Shown here: positions 27,532 through 36,667 of the stretch, in pieces | Layout of the letters: every line of letters starts with the position of its first letter | How positions within the stretch are numbered: position 1 is the stretch's first letter | NCBI GenBank assembly: GCA_030147525.1 | Contig: JASBVF010000012.1 | Span: 105,307 to 169,306, forward strand | Source of the DNA: Bacteroidota bacterium | GTDB lineage: Bacteria > Bacteroidota > Bacteroidia > Chitinophagales > Saprospiraceae | Reading direction: 5' to 3' | Length of the DNA stretch: 64,000 bases | Notes under the pieces: model-generated | Told to the model about the DNA's origin: nothing | The model's input: only the letters and a program-made list of their open reading frames with translations | The model's database searches: none | Translations under genes and position numbers: made by a program

Positions 27532-29934
27532 TTAGCCTTTCTCAGGGTCTAAAATTCCCAAGATGGTTCCGCTGCCCATTCGTGGTTCCTCATCGCCGAG
27601 GTCATCATCGCCGGTAATTTTAATCAAAGTATCCTGAAGGATGGAATCCACCTCTACCTCATAACAATCGAGCTCGTCCATGGTGAGACTGTCCAGCTCC
27701 GGGAAATAATTTTTTTGCCAATCCTTGAATTTCGGATCATCGTACACACGGTTTAAAAAATCAGCGCAGATCGGCATAGCGGTACTGGAGCCTTGTCCAA
27801 GCTTTGTTTCATGGAATCGCACTGCCTGGTGTTCGCCTCCTACCCATGCGCCGAAGGCCATTTTGGGTGTAAAGCCAAAAAACCACCCGTCCCGGTTATC
27901 ATTTGAAGTGCCGGTTTTGGCAGCTACGGCGCCTTTCACTTTGTATTTGCTGCGCAGCGGGGTAGCGGTTCCACCTCCATCGACCACCCTGGTGAGCATG
28001 TAAGTAATGATGCCTGCATTTTTTTCACTGAGGGCCCGGTAGAAATCATCGGGATTTGGAGGGTTAATTTCGGTAATGGTTTTGCCATCGGCAGTTTCGA
28101 TGCGCAGCAGGCTGTGCAATTCGGGGTGAATACCATTGTTGGCAAGGGTTGAAAAAACATTGACCATGTCATAAAGTGAGATGTCAACTGCACCCAGTGC
28201 AATACCCGCTTCGTGAGGAATGGGCGATGTTACCCCCATTTTTTTCGCCAAATCAATCACCTTTCCGACGCCGACTTCCAGAATCACCTGCACGGCAATG
28301 GTGTTGATGGATTTTTTCAGCGCTCCCTCCATGTTGTAGTAGCCTCCGTATCGTTCGTTAATATTTCGGGGCGCCCAACCGTCGAACTTATCGTACACGA
28401 TATGCTCGTTGGGGTAATGTTTGCAGGGTGAAATGCCTGACTCAAGCGCCTGGGCATAGAGAACGGGCTTTAATGTGGAACCTACCTGCCGCCGGGATTT
28501 CACATGGTCGAATTTCAGGTGCTTGAAATTGGTGCCGCCCACCCAGGCGAGAATGCGGCCGGTTTTCGGCTCGGCAGCCAGAAAGCCTGTGCTCAACAGC
28601 GTCAAATAGTATTTCACGGAGTCGAGGGGCGAGAGTAAAGTGTCTTTATCGCTGCCGGTTTTCCAGTCAAAAATGGTCATAGCGACGGGGCGGGACATTG
28701 CCGAGTCGATCGCTGCCGCTGACAGCCCCTGTCCTTTCAGCACCCGGTAGCGCTCCGAAGTCCGAATCTGCTGCCGCAGCAGGCTCTCGCTGCCGTAGGG
28801 TATTCCATCTTTAACTTTATTGAAATGCTTGTAGTACGAAGCCTGGATTTTCCGCATTTCATCTTCCACGGCTTTTTCTGCATGCCGTTGCAGCCGGGAG
28901 TCAAGTGTGGTGTATATTTTCAGTCCGTCGGTGTAGAGGTTGTAAGCGCTGCCGTCCGGTTTTGTGTATTTTTTCAACTCTGCTTCCAACTGAAGGCGAA
29001 GATGTTCCCGGAAGTAGGTTGCCACGCCGTCGTTATGCGTCCTGACGTTGTACTTCAGCTTGAGCGGGAGCTGCATGAGCGAGTCCAGCTCATTTTTAGT
29101 TAAAAATCCCTGCCTTTCCATAAGCGCAAGTACCGTGTTGCGGCGGCCGGTTGAGCGTTCAGGGTTGATCAGCGGATGGTAGGCGGTGGTTGCTTTCAGC
29201 ATGCCGATGAGCACGGCAGCTTCTTCGGGGGTCAGGTCGCAGGGGGATTTGTCAAAAAAACGAAGCGCAGCGACCTTGATCCCGAATACATTGCCACTGA
29301 AGGAAATGGTATTGAGGTAAAGCGCCATGATTTCATCCTTGGTGTAGATTTTTTCCAGTCGCTTCGCAATGACGATCTCCCTTGCCTTGTTGACCGGAAT
29401 GCTGAAAAACCAGAAGCGCTGCCGTGGGTACAGATTCTTGGCCAACTGCTGCGTGATGGTACTTCCTCCTCCTGATTCGTCCCGTTGCATCAGGATGGAT
29501 TTTACGAAAACCCGCCCCCATGCCCGGTAGTCGATGCCGCTGTGATCGTAAAAACGGGAATCCTCCGTGGCAAGGGCTGCATGGATGATGTTAGGTGACA
29601 TCTCATCCAACTCGGCCGGCAGGCGGTTTTCAATGTAATACCTGCCAAGCAGCACACCGTCGGAAGAGTAAACTTCTGATGCCAGATTCTGATTGATATT
29701 CTTTAAATCCTGATAAGTGGGGATGGGACCAAAGCTGCCGCTGAAAAGAAAAGCCAGAAAAACCCCAAAAGCAAGGACAGAGGCGGCAAAAGGAACTCCG
29801 GCAAAAAGCAAAATTTTCTGTTGCAGGGATAAGCCGGCTAAAACTTCTATCATTTTCTTCTGCCAACGGTTGACAGTCGCCATTGCTTTTCCCGAAAGTT
29901 GTTCCCAGTTGTATTCCACGTAAAAGTTTTGCAT
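27532..29934 (-). CDS. Penicillin-binding protein 1A (bifunctional transglycosylase/transpeptidase)
   Basis: 800 residues. One N-terminal membrane anchor (about 40-65). The glycosyltransferase 51 domain has the catalytic Glu 124 in ATEDSRFYDHSG, then GGGSTITQQLAKNLYP. The transpeptidase has Ser 487 in STLK, SIN at 542-544 and KTG at 673-675. All active-site motifs are intact, so it should polymerise and cross-link peptidoglycan in the periplasm. An internal Met at residue 18 is an alternative start. It converges with the dehydrogenase gene. Confidence 0.95.
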   Translation of the reverse strand: MQNFYVEYNWEQLSGKAMATVNRWQKKMIEVLAGLSLQQKILLFAGVPFAASVLAFGVFLAFLFSGSFGPIPTYQDLKNINQNLASEVYSSDGVLLGRYYIENRLPAELDEMSPNIIHAALATEDSRFYDHSGIDYRAWGRVFVKSILMQRDESGGGSTITQQLAKNLYPRQRFWFFSIPVNKAREIVIAKRLEKIYTKDEIMALYLNTISFSGNVFGIKVAALRFFDKSPCDLTPEEAAVLIGMLKATTAYHPLINPERSTGRRNTVLALMERQGFLTKNELDSLMQLPLKLKYNVRTHNDGVATYFREHLRLQLEAELKKYTKPDGSAYNLYTDGLKIYTTLDSRLQRHAEKAVEDEMRKIQASYYKHFNKVKDGIPYGSESLLRQQIRTSERYRVLKGQGLSAAAIDSAMSRPVAMTIFDWKTGSDKDTLLSPLDSVKYYLTLLSTGFLAAEPKTGRILAWVGGTNFKHLKFDHVKSRRQVGSTLKPVLYAQALESGISPCKHYPNEHIVYDKFDGWAPRNINERYGGYYNMEGALKKSINTIAVQVILEVGVGKVIDLAKKMGVTSPIPHEAGIALGAVDISLYDMVNVFSTLANNGIHPELHSLLRIETADGKTITEINPPNPDDFYRALSEKNAGIITYMLTRVVDGGGTATPLRSKYKVKGAVAAKTGTSNDNRDGWFFGFTPKMAFGAWVGGEHQAVRFHETKLGQGSSTAMPICADFLNRVYDDPKFKDWQKNYFPELDSLTMDELDCYEVEVDSILQDTLIKITGDDDLGDEEPRMGSGTILGILDPEKG

Positions 29935-30090
29935 CTGCTGATTTAATAAGTTAACAGTTAGTGAGACGAGAAAACCGACCGGAGTAACGGCCTGCTTTCA
30001 AATTGTGGAAAACTCCCCCGACTTTTCTGTGTAAGTAACTCTTGTGAAATATCAGTTGCTGGGTGAAACTTTTCGTTTGTTCTCAGCAGC

Positions 30091-30126
30091 TTTGTGTTTT
30101 ATGAAAAACAAATTCCCCTACATTTG
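30091..30126 (+). promoter_or_regulatory. Possible Bacteroidota promoter
   Basis: TTTG at 30091-30094 and TACATTTG at 30119-30126, spacer 24 bases (longer than ideal). It lies 28 bases before the lipoprotein gene at 30155. Confidence 0.35.
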
Positions 30127-30154
30127 CCTGTTTCATCAAAATTAAACCATATTT

Positions 30155-30739
30155 ATGAGAATTTCATTTTTTCTGTTTTTTATCACACTGGCCCTGAGCT
30201 GCCATTCACAATCGCAGGAAAATAACAGCTCAACGGCCCCCGCCGAAGTACCTCCCACCGACGCCAGCCTCGAAGACCTGCACTGGCAACTCCGGGACGC
30301 CATCCGGATGCAGCTGCCGGCCACTCACCCTGACGAACGCAACGGCCAGCAGTTCAAGAAAAATTATTCCCTCGATTTTAAATGGTCCGACGACCTTCAA
30401 ACCTTCCTCATCGAGCTGCCCGAAAAGCGCCTCGACGTGGAGTCGGAGCAAATCAAAGGCGGCAGCAAATACTTCATTCCGTTTAAAGACCTGGACGTGA
30501 GCGGCTTGCGGCTCATTTTTTCAGAAGATGAACAACAGGTGGGCATCCTGCTCCCGGCAAAAGAAGGGCAAACTTTCCTCTACCACCCCTACGGCAATGA
30601 GCCTGACAGCCGGGAAAAAAGTGTTATGATCGGCTGGTACGACCGGGTGCAGGACCGGACGCTGGGCCGGGCGCTCGTTTTGTGGCAACAGTTTTTAATG
30701 AAAATGGGCGAACGGGAAAAAAGCGAGGCAGGGAAATAA
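30155..30739 (+). CDS. Lipoprotein of unknown function
   Basis: 194 residues. Lipoprotein signal with LALSC (Cys 16) followed by a Ser/Pro-rich linker. The rest is a mixed alpha/beta domain of about 150 residues with charged surfaces; no family was recognised. It is an isolated gene converging on the MgtC/SapB gene with only 12 bases between. Confidence 0.7.
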   Translation: MRISFFLFFITLALSCHSQSQENNSSTAPAEVPPTDASLEDLHWQLRDAIRMQLPATHPDERNGQQFKKNYSLDFKWSDDLQTFLIELPEKRLDVESEQIKGGSKYFIPFKDLDVSGLRLIFSEDEQQVGILLPAKEGQTFLYHPYGNEPDSREKSVMIGWYDRVQDRTLGRALVLWQQFLMKMGEREKSEAGK

Positions 30740-30751
30740 CAAGCCGTTCCG

Positions 30752-32017
30752 TCAGAACTGCCAGGCCTCCGGCCACAACCATACGATCAGCAGCCCCGCT
30801 GCGATGGCGATGCCGAAAGCAGCCAGCACGTATTTCGCCATTTGCCGGGTACCCAGTGTGAGGGCCATACCACCTTTAAAAACAAGATTGGAAAAAGACG
30901 CCACGAGCATGTATTTCCAGGCCGAAGCCGCTTCGATGCCACCTCTTTTGAGGGTATTGGCGAGGGAAAGCGTGATGGCGTCCACATCTGTGAACCCGCT
31001 GATGATCGAAATGGCGAGCAGGCCTTTTTGACCAAAATAATCTTTGGCGGCCGCCACGCCCAGCAGGATCACACCGTAAAGCAATGCAAACACGAGCGCC
31101 GTTTTCAACTGGGCCGGGTTGTCGGGCTCCGGGATTTTTTTGTTTTCACCGGATTTGTTTTTAATAAAAAAATACAATCCTGCCGAAAGCAATGCCAGGA
31201 CCAAAGTTTCGGCGATCAATGGCGGTGCGATAACGCCCAGATGCTGCGGACTTACGACACTCACCTCGACCAGTATCCGTACCACCGCAATCGTGGATGC
31301 CGTGACGATGATGAAAGCCCCCAGTCGGGCCAGGTCAGGCAGGTCTTTTGTGCGCTTGGAGTAGGTGACTGTGGTGGCGGTGCTCGAAATCAGTCCGCCA
31401 AGGATTCCGTTGGAGATGCTGCCTGCGTCCGGCCCCAGCCATTTATACAAAAAATAACCGCCCAGCCCCAACCCCACGATCAGCACCACCATGAGCCAGA
31501 CTTCACGGGGGTTGAGTACATTGTAGGGACCGTAAGCCTGATCCGGCAAAATGGGCAATATAACCAGGGTGATGGCCGTGAATTGCATGATCGCCAGCAG
31601 GTCTTTCTTTGAGAGTTTGTCGACAAAATTTCCTAACGCGCCTTTCAGATGCAGCAGCACTGCCGTGGCGCCTCCGAGGATCACCCCGATGGTCAGGTTG
31701 CCCTGCACGATGTAGGCCCCGATGCCAAACATCAGCAGCATGGCCACCTCCGTCGTTTGCCCGATATCGGCTGCTCCGTTCTTCGGTTTCAGCAGGTTGC
31801 CGGTTAACATGAGGGCAGCGACGGCCAAAGCTCCGGCGGCAATGATCAAACCTGAGTCCAATTGCTGGGCAATCATGCCGGCGACGCTGCCAAACAAAGT
31901 CACCAGCGTGAAGGTGCGGATACCTGCGATCTTATGGTCGGAGAACTCCCGTTGCAGCCCGACCAGCAGGCCAAGTCCGAGGGCAGCAGCCAGGGTAATT
32001 AATGTTTTTTCTTGCAT
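30752..32017 (-). CDS. MgtC/SapB family membrane protein with DUF4010 domain
   Basis: 421 residues, about 12 predicted membrane helices. The N-terminal MgtC/SapB signature is LAAALGLGLLVGLQREFSDHKIAGIRTF; the C-terminal half is DUF4010 (GFTDVDAITLSLANTLKRGG). The family is linked to magnesium limitation and ion homeostasis, without a settled transport mechanism for this two-domain type. Function in this organism is inferred from family only. Confidence 0.88.
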   Translation of the reverse strand: MQEKTLITLAAALGLGLLVGLQREFSDHKIAGIRTFTLVTLFGSVAGMIAQQLDSGLIIAAGALAVAALMLTGNLLKPKNGAADIGQTTEVAMLLMFGIGAYIVQGNLTIGVILGGATAVLLHLKGALGNFVDKLSKKDLLAIMQFTAITLVILPILPDQAYGPYNVLNPREVWLMVVLIVGLGLGGYFLYKWLGPDAGSISNGILGGLISSTATTVTYSKRTKDLPDLARLGAFIIVTASTIAVVRILVEVSVVSPQHLGVIAPPLIAETLVLALLSAGLYFFIKNKSGENKKIPEPDNPAQLKTALVFALLYGVILLGVAAAKDYFGQKGLLAISIISGFTDVDAITLSLANTLKRGGIEAASAWKYMLVASFSNLVFKGGMALTLGTRQMAKYVLAAFGIAIAAGLLIVWLWPEAWQF

Positions 32018-32155
32018 GACTGTTTTTTGGCTGTTGCTGTTTGCCGAGTTTACTGTATCTAAAATAAAGTGGGAGTTGGGTTTAGGTTCAAAAATAATGG
32101 ATGCCCACCCTTTTATTTCAGCCGGAGCGTAAACAACAGAGCCGGTTGAAAGAAT

Positions 32156-32569
32156 TTAATCGACTTCCACGCAGCCCACCATTTCCACGTAGCCAATATA
32201 CCCCATACAGATGCCCTTGAGTGTGACTTTTTCACCCACCTGAAACTCCCGCCTGCGGTGTTCCACCATCTTATCAAATTTACATTTTACACCGCCCATT
32301 TCGCTGCCGGTGTCCAAAGTGATGGAGAGATTGCCCCGGTCGTCGCTTTTGAAAGTGGAGATCGTGCCGGTTACGGCCAGTGTTTTGTTCAAATATTTTT
32401 CATTGGCTCCCGCCTCGTCCGAGAGAAAATCGGCGAGCAGCGTCTTCGCTTCAATTTTGACGTCTGCCGGGCGGGTTTTGATCGTGTCTACCGGTTTGTA
32501 GCGACCAATTAAAAGCAGTATCGCAACGAGGGCCACGAGGACGAGCAGAACCAGCAATATTTTTTTCAT
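32156..32569 (-). CDS. Membrane-anchored OB-fold (tRNA_anti-like) protein
   Basis: 137 residues from the ATG at 32569 (MKKILLVLLVLVALVAILLLIG), which gives an N-terminal anchor; the longer frame adds 19 residues without that character. The C-terminal domain has the beta-barrel pattern of tRNA_anti-like proteins (YLNKTLAVTGTISTFKSDDRG; VGEKVTLKGICMGYIGYVEMVGC). Small proteins of this kind are common in Bacteroidota and have no known function. Divergent from the permease gene. Confidence 0.7.
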   Translation of the reverse strand: MKKILLVLLVLVALVAILLLIGRYKPVDTIKTRPADVKIEAKTLLADFLSDEAGANEKYLNKTLAVTGTISTFKSDDRGNLSITLDTGSEMGGVKCKFDKMVEHRRREFQVGEKVTLKGICMGYIGYVEMVGCVEVD

Positions 32570-32665
32570 GGTGAAACGTGGGTTGTGTTTATGAATCAAA
32601 AGACGAAATTCGCTTTTTTTAGCCATTCAATTACCCAATAACTTAATAACTCAATCACCATCCGC

Positions 32666-33973
32666 ATGAAACTACAACAAAAACTCACCCTCACCGGCCT
32701 CACCATGATCGCTGTCGGTTCCTGCATTGGGTCCGGCATTTTCGTCACCCCGGCGCAGATCGTCAGCGCCGTGCCCAACGCCACGCTCGTGCTGGCCGTG
32801 TGGGCGCTTGGCGGCGTCATTGCGCTCACGGGGGCGCTCACATTCAGCGAGTTGGGCGGGCTTTTCCCGAAATCCGGCGGCGTGTACGTGTACATCCGGG
32901 AGGCTTATGGCGACCTGGCGGGCTTCCTCTACGGCTGGGTGATTTTGCTGGTGATCAACACCGGGGCGTTGGCCGGGCTGTGCGTGGCCTTCGCCGAGTA
33001 CATGAAAATCTTTTCCCCGGACATGAGTGAAAACACCAAGACCGCCATCGCCGCCGTCACCATGCTGGGCCTTACGGGTTTCAACATGCTCGGCGTCAAC
33101 GTCAGCCAGGGGCTGGCCAATTTTTTCACAGGGCTGAAACTGCTGTCCATCGGCGGCATCATCATCGCCGGGTTCTGGTATTTCGATCCGGCCAAGGTGA
33201 ATCTCGATTTTTCCCTCGCCGAAAACGTGCCGGACAACCTCGCCTCGGCCATGCTCGTCGGCCTCATCGGCGTGCTGTTCTCCGTCGGAGGCTGGCACCA
33301 CGCCTCCTATGTGGCCGGCGAGGCCAAAGACGCCAGTCGCACCGTGCCGAGGGCGATGTTCCTCGGCGTGCTCGTCGTCATGACGATGTACCTGCTCGTC
33401 AACCTGGCCTACATGTTCCTCCTTCCGCTCGACGTCATCGCCGGGACGCCACGAGTGGCCGGCGATGCCGTTGCGACGCTCGTGCCCTGGGGCGGCAAGG
33501 CGGTGGCCGTGGCCATTGCGCTGTCCATTTTCGGCACCATCAGCATTTACACCATGTCGGCGCCGAGGATCTACTTCGCCATGGCCGAGGACGGTATTTT
33601 TTTCAAACAACTGGCCTGGGTGCATCCCCGCTGGCGCACGCCGGTGGTGGCCATGCTCGTGCAGGTCGTGTGGGCGCTGGCCGTGTTGCTGTTTTTCCGG
33701 GGGCTTTTCGATGAAATCATTACGTTCGTCACCTTCATGGACATTGCGTTCATGGGGCTGGCCGGCGCTGCCGTTTTTGTTTTTCGTAAAAAAATGCGGG
33801 AGGCGGAGCGGCCCATCCGAGCCTGGGGCTACCCGGTCGTGCCATTGATTTTTGTGATTATTTCAGCGGCCTTCGCCGCAAACACGCTACTGGAACGGCC
33901 TTCGCAGGCGCTGCCGGGGCTGGGGCTGCTGGCGTTGGGGGTGGGGGTGTTTTTTATTTTGAAAAAACGGTGA
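32666..33973 (+). CDS. Amino acid permease, APC superfamily
   Basis: 435 residues with 12 membrane helices. APC features: the unwound first helix IAVGSCIGSGIF and the conserved ALTFSELGGLFPKSGGVYVYIREAYG. Likely a secondary transporter for neutral amino acids of the LAT/SteT type; substrate not determinable. The 44 bases before the start contain short AATAACT-like reiterations (about 32626-32661). Confidence 0.88.
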   Translation: MKLQQKLTLTGLTMIAVGSCIGSGIFVTPAQIVSAVPNATLVLAVWALGGVIALTGALTFSELGGLFPKSGGVYVYIREAYGDLAGFLYGWVILLVINTGALAGLCVAFAEYMKIFSPDMSENTKTAIAAVTMLGLTGFNMLGVNVSQGLANFFTGLKLLSIGGIIIAGFWYFDPAKVNLDFSLAENVPDNLASAMLVGLIGVLFSVGGWHHASYVAGEAKDASRTVPRAMFLGVLVVMTMYLLVNLAYMFLLPLDVIAGTPRVAGDAVATLVPWGGKAVAVAIALSIFGTISIYTMSAPRIYFAMAEDGIFFKQLAWVHPRWRTPVVAMLVQVVWALAVLLFFRGLFDEIITFVTFMDIAFMGLAGAAVFVFRKKMREAERPIRAWGYPVVPLIFVIISAAFAANTLLERPSQALPGLGLLALGVGVFFILKKR

Positions 33974-34108
33974 GGATTAGATAATGGTTCACGCAACCTT
34001 TGTGTTAACGGGTCATTCAAAATCCCCCGCAAATTTGAACTAGTGGAAACAAATCAGCTAAATTACGGGGGCATTTGAACTAACCTCATAAAAAATTCAT
34101 CATCCAAT

Positions 34109-34891
34109 ATGAAAAAGTTGTTTTTTAACTTATTTATCACTATCAGCTTGCTCTCCTGTAGGGAAGACCTGGATTTATATGAGCAATCTCTAAAATACTG
34201 CAAAGAAAATATCGAATTTACTTGCACAGAGCCTCATGGAGAGTTTTTTTTCAAAGGAAAACTGAATGGCAAAGATTTCTGTGTTTCAAAGGGCGTCAAC
34301 GATTACTGGGTACTTAATGATATAGGTACAGAAACTGTTACATTGACAAGTAACCCTGTCCTGTCACCAGATGTCACTCCGCAATCTTCATATTTCAATT
34401 TTGGTTTTTATCCCCCTATTATGGATAATTGGAACGGCATTTTGGAAGAATTTGCTCCATCAGTCTACATATACACTCCTTCGGTATTAGACACAACGGT
34501 TTTGAAAGCGAGTAAGTACATTGATAAATTTATTCAAGAAGGGAACTTGAAATTACGGGATAAGAATACTGATAAATACTCTGGTTTTCATTTTGTTATC
34601 TCTTGGGGGTGTGTTATGCTACCGGGATATGAATATTATCTTGAGAAAGATCCAACAAGGATACCAGTGGTTGGAGAAGGCATAACTCCTTCAACAGGCG
34701 TTCAAAAAAATTCTGTTTTCCGTGTCACCTCATTTGAAAAAAAAGTGACGCCCGATTTCATTATTTATGACATCACCTTCGAAATATCATGTGATTTGTA
34801 CTATGGTAGCGACAGTACTGACAATGGCTATTTTGGCAGGTTAGAAGATGGGGTTTTCAAAACTCAGGTTATCCTTTCAAGGACTGGGTAA
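34109..34891 (+). CDS. AT-rich lipoprotein gene of unknown function
   Basis: 260 residues with a lipoprotein signal (FFNLFITISLLSC, Cys 17). The body is rich in aromatic residues, Asn and Asp and contains an N-terminal FFFKGKLNGKDFCVSKGVNDY segment of a type common in Bacteroidota surface lipoproteins; no family could be named. It is visibly more AT-rich than the genes on both sides and has its own strong terminator, consistent with a later acquisition. Confidence 0.75.
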   Translation: MKKLFFNLFITISLLSCREDLDLYEQSLKYCKENIEFTCTEPHGEFFFKGKLNGKDFCVSKGVNDYWVLNDIGTETVTLTSNPVLSPDVTPQSSYFNFGFYPPIMDNWNGILEEFAPSVYIYTPSVLDTTVLKASKYIDKFIQEGNLKLRDKNTDKYSGFHFVISWGCVMLPGYEYYLEKDPTRIPVVGEGITPSTGVQKNSVFRVTSFEKKVTPDFIIYDITFEISCDLYYGSDSTDNGYFGRLEDGVFKTQVILSRTG

Positions 34892-34929
34892 ATCAAATGC
34901 ATTTATTGTGGATAACACATTACCATCAA

Positions 34930-34974
34930 CAAAGCCTTCGAAGTGGTTCTGCCAAATCGAAGGCTTTGTTTTTT
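34930..34974 (+). terminator. Rho-independent terminator after the lipoprotein gene
   Basis: Perfect 12-base stem CAAAGCCTTCGA / TCGAAGGCTTTG with a 15-base loop and six T residues. Confidence 0.9.
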
Positions 34975-35125
34975 GTAAAAATAACAAAATGCGTAGCAAT
35001 TTTTTTCAATTCCGAAGCCGAGAGTATTTTTGTAAAAAGATGGTATAACTTGCCGTTCTCCTACGGTCTCTTGTAGCAATAAAAAGGCTGGGCCAGGGCA
35101 AATTTTCCAACCAACTTATTTTAAA

Positions 35126-36547
35126 ATGAAACGAATCCTCCTCCTCGCCTTTTTGCTTTTTTTCATCCAAACCCTCCCTGCCCAGCAGCACACCTACATC
35201 CCCGATCCCGACCCACTCGTGCAGCAAAACCTCGAATCCTGGCAAGACCTGAAATTCGGCTTCATGATGCACTGGGGCGCTTACAGCCAGTGGGGCGTGG
35301 TGGAAAGCTGGAGCCTCTGCTCCGAGGACTGGATCAACCGGAAGGGCGCTAATTATGTGGACTACGTGCGCCGCTACGAGCAACTGCCCACGACGTTTAA
35401 CCCTGAAAAATTTGACCCGGAAAAATGGGCTGCCGCCGCCTGGAATGCGGGTATGCGTTACGTCGTTTTCACCACCAAACACCACGACGGGTTCACCATG
35501 TTTGACTCGAAATACACCGATTATAAAATCACCGGCCCGGACTGCGCATTTCACGAAAATCCGAAGGCCGACGTGACCCGCCATATTTTCGATGCCTTCC
35601 GGCAACGGGGATTCAAGGCCGGGGCTTATTTTTCAAAACCCGACTGGCACCACGACGACTACTGGGCGCCCGAATGGGCCACGCCCAACCGCTGCAACAA
35701 CTACGACATCCGCAAATACCCGCAACGCTGGAAACGCTACGAGGATTTCACTTTTAATCAAATCGAAGAATTGATGACCGGCTACGGCCCCATCGACATC
35801 CTCTGGCTCGACGGCGGCTGGGTACGCCCCGACAGCACCATCAACGAAGAAGTGCTGTCCTGGGGCTACGACCTGCCGAAGTGGGGGCAGGCCATCGACA
35901 TGCACCGCATCGCCCGTATGGCACGGCTACACCAGCCCGGCATTCTCATCGTCGATCGCTCGGTGCATGGGCCTTACGAAAACTACCGGACGCCGGAGCA
36001 GCAGGTGCCGGACAAAACGCTGCCGTACCCCTGGGAGACCTGCATGACGATGGCCGGCGGCTGGTCGTACTCCTTCAATCCGAACTACAAATCGACCCGC
36101 AGCCTTGTCCACACGCTGGTGGACGTGGTGGCGAAGGGCGGCAACTTCCTGCTCAACGTTGGCCCAAGTCCCGACGGCGAGATCGACCCGGAAGCCTACG
36201 ACCGTCTTCGTGAAATTGGCGAGTGGATGGCCGTGAACGGCGAGGCGATTTACGGCACCCGTCCGCTGGCGCCGTACAAGGAAGGCAAAGTTTGTTTAAC
36301 CCAAAAAAAAGACGGCAAAACCCTCTACGCCCTCTACCTCGCCGATGAGGACGAGCGCCGGATGCCTTCGAAAATCTGGCTCAGTTCGCTGACCCTGCCG
36401 AAAACGGCGAAGGTGCGCCTGCTGGGTACGGCTGAGTTTTTAAAATGGGAGCCCGTCGGCAAGGGATTTTTGGTGGAGATACCGGAGCGGTGGCAGGCGA
36501 AGCCGCCGTGCGGGTATGCGTGGGGATTGGAGATTGACTTGAAATGA
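35126..36547 (+). CDS. Alpha-L-fucosidase, GH29
   Basis: 473 residues with a signal peptide (MKRILLLAFLLFFIQTLPAQ). GH29 landmarks: FMMHWGAYS (47-55), TTKHHDGFTMFDS (116-128), and the nucleophile Asp 229 in DILWLDGGW. Late segments GGNFLLNVGPSPDGEI are also typical. It removes terminal L-fucose from glycans in the periplasm or outside. It stands alone here, but fits use of fucose-containing algal or mucin-like glycans. Confidence 0.93.
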   Translation: MKRILLLAFLLFFIQTLPAQQHTYIPDPDPLVQQNLESWQDLKFGFMMHWGAYSQWGVVESWSLCSEDWINRKGANYVDYVRRYEQLPTTFNPEKFDPEKWAAAAWNAGMRYVVFTTKHHDGFTMFDSKYTDYKITGPDCAFHENPKADVTRHIFDAFRQRGFKAGAYFSKPDWHHDDYWAPEWATPNRCNNYDIRKYPQRWKRYEDFTFNQIEELMTGYGPIDILWLDGGWVRPDSTINEEVLSWGYDLPKWGQAIDMHRIARMARLHQPGILIVDRSVHGPYENYRTPEQQVPDKTLPYPWETCMTMAGGWSYSFNPNYKSTRSLVHTLVDVVAKGGNFLLNVGPSPDGEIDPEAYDRLREIGEWMAVNGEAIYGTRPLAPYKEGKVCLTQKKDGKTLYALYLADEDERRMPSKIWLSSLTLPKTAKVRLLGTAEFLKWEPVGKGFLVEIPERWQAKPPCGYAWGLEIDLK

Positions 36548-36634
36548 GCGGGAAGCTGTGTCGGGGTAGGCATCTGGTTTTTCAAATAAAAACTTAACAC
36601 CCCGCTCATCCGTGTCTCGTTCGTTGAAACCCCC

Positions 36635-36642
36635 TAAATTTG
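36635..36642 (+). promoter_or_regulatory. Possible -7 promoter box
   Basis: TAAATTTG (TAnnTTTG consensus) 25 bases before the ATG of the thioredoxin-family gene; no good -33 box at the right distance. Confidence 0.3.
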
Positions 36643-36667
36643 CCGCTCAAAAAAATTTCCCTGAAAC

